Shown one piece after another: positions 1-8,442 of a stretch of 64,000 bases of DNA. The notes under the pieces are model-generated. The model was not told the origin of the DNA, searched no databases, and worked only from the letters and a program-made list of their open reading frames with translations. The translations under genes and the position numbers were made by a program. Where the stretch lies: positions 2,374,400 to 2,438,399 of the forward strand of contig NZ_SJEV01000001.1 of assembly GCF_008642235.1 (NCBI RefSeq). Direction: 5' to 3'. Source of the DNA: Planctomonas psychrotolerans. Its GTDB lineage: Bacteria > Actinomycetota > Actinomycetes > Actinomycetales > Microbacteriaceae. Every line of letters starts with the position of its first letter. Positions within the stretch are counted from its first letter, which is position 1.

Positions 1-1377
1 TTCCAGGAGCCGATGACCGCGCTGAACCCGGTGTACACCGTCGGATTCCAGATCGTCGAGGCGCTGCGGGTGCACTTCCCGATCACGCCGTCGAAGGCCA
101 AGGAGCGCGCCCTCGAGCTCCTCGCGCTCGTGGAGATGCCCGACCCCGAGAAGGCGTTCAACTCCTACCCGCACCAGTTGTCGGGCGGACAGCGTCAACG
201 CGCCATGATCGCCCAGTCGCTCTCCTGCGACCCGGACATGCTCATCGCCGATGAGCCGACCACGGCGCTCGACGTGACGATCCAGGCGGAGATCCTGCAG
301 CTCCTGCGCAACCTGCACGAGCGGTTGAACAGTGCCATCGTGATCATCACCCACGACATGGGCGTGGTCGCCGACCTCGCGAGCAACGTGATCGTGATGA
401 AGAGCGGTCGGGTGGTGGAGCGCGGCACCGTCGACGAGATCTTCAACTCGCCGAAGGATCCGTACACCCAGCAACTCCTCGCATCCGTGCCGCACCTCGG
501 AACCGGTGAGGCGCAGGTGGTGCACGAGCAGAAGCGCACCACCGAGCCGGCGCTCTCCCTCGTGAACGTGGACATCGAATATCCGAAGCGCGGTCGCGTG
601 CCGGCGTTCAAGGCCGTCGACAACGCGAGCTTCGACATCCACCCCGGCGAGATCGTCGGCGTGGTGGGGGAGTCGGGTTCTGGCAAGACCACGGTCGCCC
701 GTGCGGTCGTCGGGCTGCTTCCCGTCGCCGCCGGAACGATGAGCGTGGTGGGCCAGAACATGTCGTCCGCATCGTCGAAGGAGCTGCGGGCCGTCCGTCG
801 GAACATCGGCATCGTGTTCCAGGACCCCGGATCGTCCCTGAATCCGCGCTGGCCCATCGGCCAGAGCATCGCGGAGCCGCTCCTGCTGAGCGGGGAATTC
901 GACAAGAAGCAGCAGAGCACTCGCGTCGAGGAGCTCCTCGACCAGGTCGAGCTGCCCCGATCGTTCCGCAACCGCTACCCGAACGAGCTTTCCGGCGGTC
1001 AGCGGCAGCGCGTCGGGATCGCCCGGGCGCTCGCGCTGCGACCCAAGCTGCTGGTGGCCGACGAGCCCACCTCGGCGCTCGACGTGTCGGTGCAGGCCCG
1101 CGTTCTCGACCTCCTGCAGGAGATCCAGGAGAGGCTGCAGTTCGCCTGCCTCTTCGTGAGCCACGACCTCGCCGTGGTCGACCTCCTCGCCGACCGCATC
1201 GTGGTGATGAACCACGGGAAGATCGTGGAGCAGGGACCCACCGAGAGCATCCTCCGCAACCCGCAGGACCCCTACACGCAGCGCCTCATCGCCGCGGTTC
1301 CGCTGCCCGACCCGGCGGCGCAGCGCGAGCGCCGGGAGCTGCGGAACGCGCTCATGGAACGCGGCATCGACGAGTAG
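1..1377 (+). CDS. Dipeptide/oligopeptide ABC transporter, fused double ATPase (5' partial)
   Basis: Energises import of peptides or related solutes (Dpp/Opp type) by hydrolysing ATP at the inner face of the membrane. The frame is open from base 1 and the first visible residues FQEPMTALNP are the Q-loop of the first nucleotide-binding domain, so its Walker A lies upstream of the window. Signature LSGGQRQR appears twice, and LLIADEPTTALDV-like and VADEPTSALDV Walker B segments follow each. The second domain is complete, with GESGSGKTT as Walker A. DppD and DppF are separate proteins in many bacteria; fusion into one chain is common in actinobacteria. Permease and binding-protein genes would be expected upstream. 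Substrate is not predictable from this fragment. Confidence 0.93.
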   Translation, partial: FQEPMTALNPVYTVGFQIVEALRVHFPITPSKAKERALELLALVEMPDPEKAFNSYPHQLSGGQRQRAMIAQSLSCDPDMLIADEPTTALDVTIQAEILQLLRNLHERLNSAIVIITHDMGVVADLASNVIVMKSGRVVERGTVDEIFNSPKDPYTQQLLASVPHLGTGEAQVVHEQKRTTEPALSLVNVDIEYPKRGRVPAFKAVDNASFDIHPGEIVGVVGESGSGKTTVARAVVGLLPVAAGTMSVVGQNMSSASSKELRAVRRNIGIVFQDPGSSLNPRWPIGQSIAEPLLLSGEFDKKQQSTRVEELLDQVELPRSFRNRYPNELSGGQRQRVGIARALALRPKLLVADEPTSALDVSVQARVLDLLQEIQERLQFACLFVSHDLAVVDLLADRIVVMNHGKIVEQGPTESILRNPQDPYTQRLIAAVPLPDPAAQRERRELRNALMERGIDE

Positions 1378-1496
1378 AGCGCCGTCCCCTGGCGGAAACG
1401 TCCCGGGCTCCGGCGGAATACGCCCATCGGGGCGCGGTATGCGACCGTCGGGGCGCGGTTCACCGCGCCTTCGGCACCCGTTCAGAGAGGACGGGG

Positions 1497-1502
1497 TAGA
1501 CT
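1497..1502 (+). promoter_or_regulatory. Candidate -10 element for typA
   Basis: TAGACT fits the actinobacterial TANNNT -10 pattern and would give a leader of roughly 85-90 nt before typA. No convincing -35 hexamer was seen at 17 nt. The rest of the gap from 1378 to 1595 shows nothing else recognisable. Confidence 0.35.
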
Positions 1503-1595
1503 ACATCGGTTGGAACCCGCATACGCGGATGCCTGACCTTCTTCGCCCAGCCGGCTCAGCGCCGCGACTGGCCCTCACACTCCCAAGGATTCACT

Positions 1596-3503
1596 ATGGC
1601 GCTTGCCACGCGCGAGAACTTAAGAAATGTCGCCATCGTCGCTCACGTCGACCACGGCAAGACCACCCTGGTCGACGCGATGCTCAAGCAGACGAACTCG
1701 TTCGACGCCCACTTCGAGGGCGAGGACCGCATGATGGACTCGAACGACCTCGAGCGCGAAAAGGGCATCACCATCCTCGCCAAGAACACGGCGATCCTTT
1801 ACAACGGTAAGCACGCCGAGCACGGCCCGGTCACGATCAACGTGATCGACACCCCCGGTCACGCCGACTTCGGTGGCGAGGTCGAGCGCGGCCTGTCCAT
1901 GGTCGACGGTGTCGTCCTGCTCGTCGACGCGAGCGAGGGCCCGCTGCCGCAGACCCGTTTCGTGCTGCGCAAGGCGCTCGAGGCGAAGCTTCCCGTCATC
2001 CTGCTGGTCAACAAGACCGACCGCCCCGACGCGCGCATCGACGAGGTCGTGGCGGAGAGCCAGGACCTGCTCCTCGGTCTCGCGAGCGACCTCTCCGACG
2101 ACGTGCCGGACCTCGACCTCGACGCGATCCTCGACGTGCCGGTGGTCTACGCCTCCGGTCGCAACGGCGCCGCGAGCGACAACAAGCCCGAGAACGGCAC
2201 GTTGCCCGATAACGACGACCTCGAGCCGCTGTTCCACGCCATCCTGCAGCACGTTCCCGCGCCCCAGTACGACGATGAGCACCCCCTGCAGGCGCACGTC
2301 ACCAACCTCGACGCGTCGCCCTTCCTCGGCCGTCTCGCCCTGCTCCGCGTCTTCCACGGCACCATCAACAAGGGCCAGACGGTGGCCTGGGTGAAGCATG
2401 ACGGCAGCGTCGCGAACGTGCGCGTGACCGAGCTGCTCGCCACGAAGGCCCTGACCCGGTACCCGACCGAGTCCGCGGGTCCCGGTGACATCGTCGCCGT
2501 CGCCGGCTTCGCCGACATCACGATCGGTGAGACGCTCGCCGACCCCGACGACGTGCGCCCGTTGCCGACCATCACGGTCGACGACCCCGCCATCTCGATG
2601 ACCATCGGCACGAACACGTCGCCGCTCGTCGGCAAGGTGAAGGGCTCCAAGCTCACCGCGCGCATGGTGAAGGACCGCCTCGACCGCGAGCTCATCGGTA
2701 ACGTGTCGATCAAGCTCGTCGACATCGGTCGCCCGGACGCGTGGGAGGTGCAGGGCCGAGGAGAACTCGCCCTCGCCATCCTCGTCGAGCAGATGCGTCG
2801 CGAGGGCTACGAGCTCACCGTCGGCAAGCCGCAGGTGGTCACCAAGCAAATCGACGGCAAGCTGCACGAGCCGTTCGAGCACCTCACCATCGACTCGCCC
2901 GAGGAGCACCTCGGCGCGATCACGCAGCTCCTCGCCGCCCGCAAGGGTCGCATGGAGGGCATGAGCAACCACGGCACCGGATGGGTGCGCATGGAGTTCG
3001 TCGTGCCGTCGCGTGGCCTGATCGGATTCCGCACCGAGTTCCTCACCATCACCCGCGGCACCGGCATCGCGAACGCGATCTCGCACGGTTACGAGCCGTG
3101 GGCCGGCACCATCGAGACCCGCAGCAACGGGTCGATCGTGGCCGACCGCAACGGCGTCGCCACCCCGTTCGCCATGGTGGCCCTGCAGGAGCGCATGTCG
3201 TTCTTCGTTGAGCCGACCCAGGAGGTCTACGAGGGCATGGTCGTGGGCGAGAACTCGCGCGCGGACGACATGGACGTGAACATCACCAAGGAGAAGCAGC
3301 TCACCAACATGCGGCAGTCCACCTCGGACTCGTTCGAGCGCATGACTCCGTCGCGCAAGCTGACGCTCGAGGAGTGCCTCGAGTTCGCCCGCGAGGACGA
3401 GTGCGTGGAGGTCACGCCGTCGGTGATCCGCATCCGCAAGGTGGAGCTCGACCAGAACGCTCGGGCCCGCGCCACGTCGCGGCTCAAGAAGCAGAACGCG
3501 TAG
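1596..3503 (+). CDS. typA: Translational GTPase TypA/BipA
   Basis: Ribosome-associated GTPase of the EF-G family that supports ribosome assembly and translation under stress. The 635-residue length is normal for TypA. G1 AHVDHGKT lies at residues 16-23, G3 DTPGHADF follows near residue 87, and G4 NKTD near 138. The C-terminal half carries the TypA-specific region with [15 protein letters not shown]. The ATG start is supported by GTPase homology beginning within 10 residues. Codons 9 and 10 are TTA and AGA, both rare in this GC-rich sequence. The gene appears monocistronic: it has its own candidate -10 upstream and a strong terminator 28 bp after the stop. Confidence 0.97.
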   Translation: MALATRENLRNVAIVAHVDHGKTTLVDAMLKQTNSFDAHFEGEDRMMDSNDLEREKGITILAKNTAILYNGKHAEHGPVTINVIDTPGHADFGGEVERGLSMVDGVVLLVDASEGPLPQTRFVLRKALEAKLPVILLVNKTDRPDARIDEVVAESQDLLLGLASDLSDDVPDLDLDAILDVPVVYASGRNGAASDNKPENGTLPDNDDLEPLFHAILQHVPAPQYDDEHPLQAHVTNLDASPFLGRLALLRVFHGTINKGQTVAWVKHDGSVANVRVTELLATKALTRYPTESAGPGDIVAVAGFADITIGETLADPDDVRPLPTITVDDPAISMTIGTNTSPLVGKVKGSKLTARMVKDRLDRELIGNVSIKLVDIGRPDAWEVQGRGELALAILVEQMRREGYELTVGKPQVVTKQIDGKLHEPFEHLTIDSPEEHLGAITQLLAARKGRMEGMSNHGTGWVRMEFVVPSRGLIGFRTEFLTITRGTGIANAISHGYEPWAGTIETRSNGSIVADRNGVATPFAMVALQERMSFFVEPTQEVYEGMVVGENSRADDMDVNITKEKQLTNMRQSTSDSFERMTPSRKLTLEECLEFAREDECVEVTPSVIRIRKVELDQNARARATSRLKKQNA

Positions 3504-3530
3504 GCGGCACCCGCCACCGCGTGCTCGTCC

Positions 3531-3573
3531 GGAACCGCCCGGCCCTCCTGGAGGGCTGGGCGGTTCCGTGTTT
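3531..3573 (+). terminator. Rho-independent-type terminator of typA
   Basis: A 16-bp stem (3531-3546 with 3552-3567, one G-T wobble) closes a 5-nt loop and is followed by a short T run (GTGTTT). It sits 28 bp after the typA stop codon. The stem itself is nearly all G/C plus AACC, as usual for high-GC actinobacteria. Confidence 0.85.
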
Positions 3574-3592
3574 CCCGGCCTCTGCGCCGCAG

Positions 3593-3889
3593 GGTCGCTG
3601 AGCCCGTCGAAGGGGCGCCACCATCCGGTCCCTGACCCTGTCGAAGGGACGCAGGCCCACGGTCCCTGAGCCTGTTGAAGGGACGCGCCGCACGGTCCCT
3701 GAGCTTGTCGAAGGGACGCACGCCCACGGTCCCTGAGCCTGTCGAAGGGACGCACGCCCACGGTCGCTGAGCCTGTCGAAGGGACGCACGCCCACGGTCC
3801 CTGAGCTTGTCGAAGGGACGCGCCGCACGGTCCCTGAGCCTGTCGAAGGGACGCACGCCCACGGTCCCTGAGCCTGTCGAAGGGACGCA
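3593..3889. repeat. Tandem array of nine 33-34 bp hairpin repeats
   Basis: Nine copies start at 3593, 3627, 3661, 3694, 3728, 3762, 3796, 3829 and 3863. The core GGTCCCTGAGCCTGTCGAAG is followed by GGACGC and one of two spacers, ACGCCCAC (34-bp unit) or GCCGCAC (33-bp unit). Each full core has a 6-bp inverted repeat GTCCCT/AGGGAC around an 11-nt loop. Copies differ by single bases (TCG for TCC, CTT or CCC for CCT, TTG for TCG). Similar CTTCGACAGGCTCAGGG elements are scattered in many actinobacterial and other genomes; their role is not established. The array lies just beyond the typA terminator and encodes no credible protein. Confidence 0.93.
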
Positions 3890-3912
3890 ATGGGTCCAGC
3901 CGTGTGGGAGGT

Positions 3913-3982
3913 GCGGAGGTGGCGTGCTGGGGCTCCGCCCATCGATGCCCACCGACCCCGAGCCCCACCACGCCACCTCCGC
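3913..3982. repeat. Long near-perfect inverted repeat interrupting the hairpin array
   Basis: A 23-bp left arm (3913-3935, beginning GCGGAGGTGGCGTG) and a right arm (3960-3982, ending CACGCCACCTCCGC) are complementary at 22 of 23 positions, with a 24-nt loop. It lies in the roughly 150-bp unique stretch between the two blocks of the 34-bp repeats. It could form a strong hairpin or cruciform. No gene is seen in this stretch. Confidence 0.8.
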
Positions 3983-4041
3983 CCCCAACTGCTCGGTCGG
4001 GAGGCGGTCCTCGAGGTGGGCGAGGCAGCTCATGAGGCCAC

Positions 4042-4132
4042 GGTCGCTGAGCCTGTCGAAGGGACGCACGCCCACGGTCCCTGAGCCTCGAAGGGACGCC
4101 ACCGGTACGGTCCCTGAGTCGATCAAGGCACC
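4042..4132. repeat. Second block of the 34-bp hairpin repeats (three copies, two degraded)
   Basis: Copies begin at 4042, 4076 and 4109, so the 33-34 bp period is kept. The first is intact, the second has lost TGT from its core, and the third has diverged in its right half (GAGTCGATCAAGG). Decay at the array edge is typical of tandem repeats that grow by slippage or unequal exchange. Confidence 0.8.
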
Positions 4133-4174
4133 ACGATCCGTCATCGGACCCACCCCATCGAGCGCCGCGCCGCC

Positions 4175-4486
4175 TCACCCCGCCTTCGGCGCTCCCGCGA
4201 TCCGGTACGACTCACGCAGGCGGTACTCCAACTCCCCGTCATCGACCTCGGTCAGACGGAGCAGTACGAGCAAGGGCGACCGATCGTGGTGAGGAGTCCA
4301 GAAGTAGACGTTCGGATAGACGCTGACCAGAGCATCGCGGTCATCGGTCTTGATCGTCAGCACGCCGTCCTCCCAGATCCGCGCCATCAGCGTGCGAGCG
4401 AACCACGCAGGTTGCCCCCAACTCGTGCGCTCCGTCACTCCCGGTAGCTGCGCACAGATGCGGCGCACATCGTCTTCGGTCGGCAT
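4175..4486 (-). CDS. MmcQ/YjbR family protein
   Basis: A 103-residue protein of the YjbR fold family (often called DNA-binding, function not settled). It has the family features of an early helix with ICAQLPGVTE, then GQPAWF, a strand with LTIKTDDRDAL, and a terminal helix ELEYRLRESYRIA. The open frame continues far upstream, but the start is placed at the ATG preceding PTEDDVRR because family similarity begins there and because TATGCT on the minus strand ends exactly 6 nt upstream, a leaderless arrangement seen at many genes here. It points toward the repeat array and has no evident operon partner. Confidence 0.8.
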   Translation of the reverse strand: MPTEDDVRRICAQLPGVTERTSWGQPAWFARTLMARIWEDGVLTIKTDDRDALVSVYPNVYFWTPHHDRSPLLVLLRLTEVDDGELEYRLRESYRIAGAPKAG

Positions 4487-4492
4487 GGTGGG

Positions 4493-4498
4493 AGCATA
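4493..4498 (-). promoter_or_regulatory. -10 element, leaderless start of the YjbR-like gene
   Basis: TATGCT (minus strand) is separated from the ATG by 6 nt, so the predicted +1 is the A of the start codon. Confidence 0.5.
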
Positions 4499-4655
4499 GG
4501 ACTCGACCCGCCGTTCGCGACACGTTCGGGTTCGGATCGCCGAGCCGAGTGCTCTTTCCTCCACAGGCTGCCGATGTGGACGGATGTCCACAGATATGCA
4601 TTTGATCTGGGGTTTCGTCGGCGGGAATGTCGGTGGTGGGGTGGATCGTTGACGC

Positions 4656-6185
4656 ATGGACCCCACCGTCGAGGCGCTGACCGGGATCGCGGACGCGATC
4701 GCCGACACGCTGCCCTGCGACGCCGTGGCCGGGCTGGACGATGACCGTCTGCTGGCCGTGGTCCGTGCCGTGGAGGCGGTCGGTCGGCGGGTGGATGCGT
4801 TGCGGGTCACGGTAGCGGCGGAGGTCGCGGAACGCTCCCGGAAACCTTTGGGTTCCGCGGGGCTCGCCGCTCGGTGCGGGTGCCGCACCCCCGCCGAGCT
4901 GCTGCAGCGCACCACCCTCGCCTCCGCATCCACCCTGTACCGGCGGGTCGCGTTGGGTGCCGCCGTACGCCCCAGGGTGTCGCTGACCGGGGACCCGTTA
5001 CCGGCCCGGTTCGACCGGGTCGGTGCAGCATTCCGCGCCGGGACGATCGGCATCGACACCGCGTCGGCGATCACCGGTGTCCTCGGGCCGCTGCACGACC
5101 GGGTGGCCGCCGACTCGATCGAGCGCGCGGAGGAAGAACTGGTCGCCGCGGCGACCGGGACCGGGCCGGACACCCCGGTCCCGGCCGGTGCGGACGAGGT
5201 GCGCAGTATCGCGCTGGTGTGGCAGGCGTTCCTCGATCCCGACGGTGTCGAGGTCGCCGAGGAGGAGGCGATGCGGCACCGGATCTTCTCCATCGGCAAA
5301 CGCCTGCACCGTGGCCTCGTCCCGATGAAGCTCCTGGTGCTGCCCGAGGCGGCGGGCCGGGTGGAGAAGTTCTTCGACGCACACCTCACCCCCGCCCAAG
5401 ACCATCACCCCGAAGGTGCCGCTACCGGTGACACCACCGATGCCAAGGACACCATCGCCGCCGTGCCGGGTGAGACCCGGTCGAGGGACCAACAACGCCA
5501 CGACGTATTCATCGCCCTCATCGACACCCTCGCCCGCACCCCCGGCACACCCCAGGTCGGCGGCGCAGCCCCCACGGTGCTGGTCACCGTCCACGCCGAC
5601 GACCTCGCCCAAGGCCGCGCCGTCGGATTCTCGGACGGCGTGGATACCCCGCTGTCCGCGACCACGGTCGAGCAGATGATCTGCACCGGCGGCACCCAGA
5701 ACGTCGTTCTTGCCGGGAACGGGCGGATTCTCGCCCTCGGCTCCCCGGAACGGTGCTTCACCCCACGACAACGACGCGCCATCACCGCCCGAGACGGCGG
5801 ATGCATCATCCCCGGCTGCCCGATCCCGGCCACCTGGTGCGAGATCCACCACGTTCTCCCGGCCGCCGAAGGCGGACCCACTCACACCGACAACGGCGTG
5901 CTGCTGTGCTGGTTCCACCACCGCACCATCACCACCTCCGGCTGGTGCATCCGCATGCACCACGGCACACCCCAAGTGCAACCACCACCCTGGATCGACC
6001 CCAACTCCGAATGGCGACCCGCCAACAAAGCACGAACCACCCTCACTCACCACCTGAGGCAACGCACCACTCGAGCCTCGATTCCATCGCCGGCGCCACC
6101 CGGATCCCCGCGTCGCGTCAACCGGTATGGAGGAGGTGTGGCGTTCCGCCCCAGCCCGGAACCGCCGGAAGTACTGCGCACGTGA
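4656..6185 (+). CDS. 13E12-type DUF222 / HNH endonuclease-domain protein
   Basis: A 509-residue protein with an N-terminal helical DUF222 region (about residues 10-340) and a C-terminal HNH nuclease domain (about 367-440) containing RDGGCIIPGCPIP, CEIHHVLPAAEGG and LCWFHHRTI. The cysteines and histidines of the HNH zinc/metal site are intact. Related to the REP13E12 family, which is multicopy in mycobacteria and common in Microbacteriaceae; its biological role is unsettled, though DNA cleavage is expected from the fold. GATCGT ends 6 nt before the ATG, a weak match to the local leaderless pattern. A proline-rich tail of about 35 residues follows the nuclease. No integrase or obvious terminal repeats flank the gene, so mobility is unproven. 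Confidence 0.88.
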   Translation: MDPTVEALTGIADAIADTLPCDAVAGLDDDRLLAVVRAVEAVGRRVDALRVTVAAEVAERSRKPLGSAGLAARCGCRTPAELLQRTTLASASTLYRRVALGAAVRPRVSLTGDPLPARFDRVGAAFRAGTIGIDTASAITGVLGPLHDRVAADSIERAEEELVAAATGTGPDTPVPAGADEVRSIALVWQAFLDPDGVEVAEEEAMRHRIFSIGKRLHRGLVPMKLLVLPEAAGRVEKFFDAHLTPAQDHHPEGAATGDTTDAKDTIAAVPGETRSRDQQRHDVFIALIDTLARTPGTPQVGGAAPTVLVTVHADDLAQGRAVGFSDGVDTPLSATTVEQMICTGGTQNVVLAGNGRILALGSPERCFTPRQRRAITARDGGCIIPGCPIPATWCEIHHVLPAAEGGPTHTDNGVLLCWFHHRTITTSGWCIRMHHGTPQVQPPPWIDPNSEWRPANKARTTLTHHLRQRTTRASIPSPAPPGSPRRVNRYGGGVAFRPSPEPPEVLRT

Positions 6186-6236
6186 CATCCGAAGCCGCCA
6201 CATGAAGTGCTCGCACCGGAGTGCCGCCACAGTCAC

Positions 6237-6278
<42 letters not shown>

Positions 6279-6384
6279 AGCAATTACAACCGCCACCGCC
6301 ACCGCCACCCGCACCGCCAACGCCACCATCACCACCGTCACCGCGCCGTCGGCCCGCCCGTCCTGGGGAGGTTCGCCGTGCTTC

Positions 6385-6390
6385 TAGGCT
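6385..6390 (+). promoter_or_regulatory. -10 element, leaderless start of the oligopeptidase gene
   Basis: TAGGCT followed by 6 nt and the ATG at 6397. No Shine-Dalgarno sequence precedes the ATG. Confidence 0.55.
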
Positions 6391-6396
6391 TGACGG

Positions 6397-8442
6397 ATGA
6401 CGATCGACACCTCCCTTCCCGACCCGCACCTCTGGTTGGAAGACATCCACGGCCGCGAGGCACTCGCCTGGGCCGAGGAGCACACCGACGCGACGAAGGC
6501 GTGGCTGGCATCCGACGGCTACGAGGCCTCGGTGGAGCGGCTGCTCGAGGTGTACGACTCCGACGACCGCATCCCGCTGGTGCACCGTCGCGCCGGGTAC
6601 TACTACAACCTCTGGCGCGACCGGGAGCACCCTCGGGGACTCTGGCGCCGCACCACTCGCGAGAGCTACCTGTCGGACGCCCCGGAGTGGGACGTGCTCC
6701 TCGATGTGGACGAACTCGGCCGAGTGGAGGGCACGGCGTGGGTGTTCGCCGGCGCACGGCTGCTCCACCCCGACGCCGACCTGGCGCTGATCTCCCTCTC
6801 ACCGGACGGGGGAGACGCCACCACCGTGCGGGAGTTCGACCTGACCACCCGCAGCTTCGTGCCCGACGGATTCGTGGTGCCGACCGCGAAGGGCAGCGTC
6901 AGCTGGATCGACCGCGACACCATCTTCGTCGCGACGGACTTCGGGCCGGGCACCATGACGGAGTCCAGTTACCCGCGCACGGTGCGCCGCTGGCGACGCG
7001 GGCAGCCGCTCGGCGAGGCGCAACTGGTGCGCGAGGTGCTGTCGACCGACATGCTCGTATCGGCGAAGCACGACCACACGCCCGGGTTCGAACGCGACAT
7101 CGTCACCGAGGTCGTCGACTTCTATCGCAGCCGCACACTCCTCCTGCGGGGCGGCGACGCGGTCGTCATCGACCTGCCGCTCGACGTGGACATCGACATT
7201 CACCGGGAGTGGCTGCTCGTTCGCACGGTCACCGAGACGGAACTGGGGGAGAAGCGGTACCCGGCCGGATGCCTGCTGGCGATCGAACTGGAGGCGTTCC
7301 TCGCCGGCGATCGCACCATGACGGTGCTGTTCCAGCCCGACGAGCACACCGCTCTCGAGGGTTGGGCGTGGACTCGACACGCCCTGATGCTCACGTTGCT
7401 GCAGGACGTCGCATCGCGGATCCGCGTGCTCCGCCCCGACGACGGGTGGCGCTCCTCCGAGCTCGGCGGGCTTCCCGAGTTCGGTGCGGTCACAGTGCTG
7501 GACACCGACCCCGACGAGTCCGACGAGTACTGGTTGCACGTCGCCGGGTTCCTCACGCCGCCGACGGTGCGGGAGGGCGTTCTCGATGGAGATACGGGGG
7601 ACACCGTCGGGCACCGGCTGGCCAAGGCGTCGGCGTCGTTCTTCCCGGAGGACTCGTACGACGTCGGTCAGCACTGGGCCGTCTCGGCCGACGGCACGCG
7701 CATCCCGTACTTCCAGATCGCGCCGAAGGGGCTGACGCTCGACGGCTCGCATCCGACGGTGCTGTCGGGCTACGGCGGCTTCGAGCACGCGCGGCTCCCG
7801 ATGTACAGCGGAGTCGTCGGCCGGGCCTGGCTCGAGCGTGGCGGCGTCTACGTGGTGGCGAACATCCGCGGCGGCGGTGAGTACGGGCCCGCCTGGCACC
7901 GCGCCGCACTGAAGGAGAACCGGCACCGGGCGTACGAGGACTTCGCTGCCGTGGCCACCCACCTCATCGAGCGCGGCGTGACCACCGCAGAACGGCTCGG
8001 CTGCGAGGGCCGCAGCAACGGCGGCCTGCTCGTCGGCAACATGCTCACGACGTACCCGGAGCTGTTCGGCGCGATCGTGTGCGGGGTGCCGCTCCTCGAC
8101 ATGCAGCGGTACACCCGTCTGTCCGCCGGGGCGTCGTGGATCGCGGAGTACGGCGATCCGGATGACCCGGCGGAATGGGAGTACATCCGCGGGTTCTCGC
8201 CCTACCACAACGTGCGGGACGACACCGCGTATCCGCCGAGCCTCTTCTACGCCGCGACGAGCGACGATCGAGTCGGGCCGGTCCAGGCGCGCAAGATGGT
8301 CGCCCGGATGGAGGAGTTCGGCATCCCCGGGGTGCGCTATTACGAGAACTCCGACGGCGGCCATGGCGGCTCGGTGGACAACCGCAGCACCGCGGAGCTG
8401 CAGGCGGCGATCTGGGAGTTCTTCTGGCGAAGCCTGTCATGA
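6397..8442 (+). CDS. Prolyl oligopeptidase family serine peptidase (S9)
   Basis: Cytosolic serine peptidase that cuts short peptides, typically after proline. The 681 residues split into an N-terminal beta-propeller (about 70-400) and a C-terminal alpha/beta-hydrolase domain. The catalytic set is visible: Ser540 in GRSNGGLL, Asp623 in SDDRVGP and His656 in DGGHGG. RGGGEYGPAWH is the family motif ahead of the nucleophile. No signal peptide is present. The start is supported by TAGGCT-N6-ATG. The stop overlaps the next start as ATGA, so the gene is co-transcribed with the deacetylase. The GRSNGG context (not GGSNGG) is an acceptable variant. Confidence 0.93.
   Translation: MTIDTSLPDPHLWLEDIHGREALAWAEEHTDATKAWLASDGYEASVERLLEVYDSDDRIPLVHRRAGYYYNLWRDREHPRGLWRRTTRESYLSDAPEWDVLLDVDELGRVEGTAWVFAGARLLHPDADLALISLSPDGGDATTVREFDLTTRSFVPDGFVVPTAKGSVSWIDRDTIFVATDFGPGTMTESSYPRTVRRWRRGQPLGEAQLVREVLSTDMLVSAKHDHTPGFERDIVTEVVDFYRSRTLLLRGGDAVVIDLPLDVDIDIHREWLLVRTVTETELGEKRYPAGCLLAIELEAFLAGDRTMTVLFQPDEHTALEGWAWTRHALMLTLLQDVASRIRVLRPDDGWRSSELGGLPEFGAVTVLDTDPDESDEYWLHVAGFLTPPTVREGVLDGDTGDTVGHRLAKASASFFPEDSYDVGQHWAVSADGTRIPYFQIAPKGLTLDGSHPTVLSGYGGFEHARLPMYSGVVGRAWLERGGVYVVANIRGGGEYGPAWHRAALKENRHRAYEDFAAVATHLIERGVTTAERLGCEGRSNGGLLVGNMLTTYPELFGAIVCGVPLLDMQRYTRLSAGASWIAEYGDPDDPAEWEYIRGFSPYHNVRDDTAYPPSLFYAATSDDRVGPVQARKMVARMEEFGIPGVRYYENSDGGHGGSVDNRSTAELQAAIWEFFWRSLS

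Noticed and set aside
3593-3889. Array considered as CRISPR
   Set aside because: The whole 33-34 bp unit repeats, including the part that would be a spacer; no unique spacers, no cas genes.
3227-4153. Minus-strand ORFs of 150-308 residues over the hairpin array
   Set aside because: They consist of repeated RPFDRLRDR/STGSGT units produced by translating the 34-bp repeats; no domain, no promoter.
1620-4178. 852-residue minus-strand ORF over typA
   Set aside because: Antisense shadow of typA caused by high GC third positions; typA has complete GTPase motifs.
4656-6185. Prophage or integrative element around the HNH gene
   Set aside because: No integrase, terminase, portal or tRNA-adjacent attachment site is present; neighbours are ordinary chromosomal genes.
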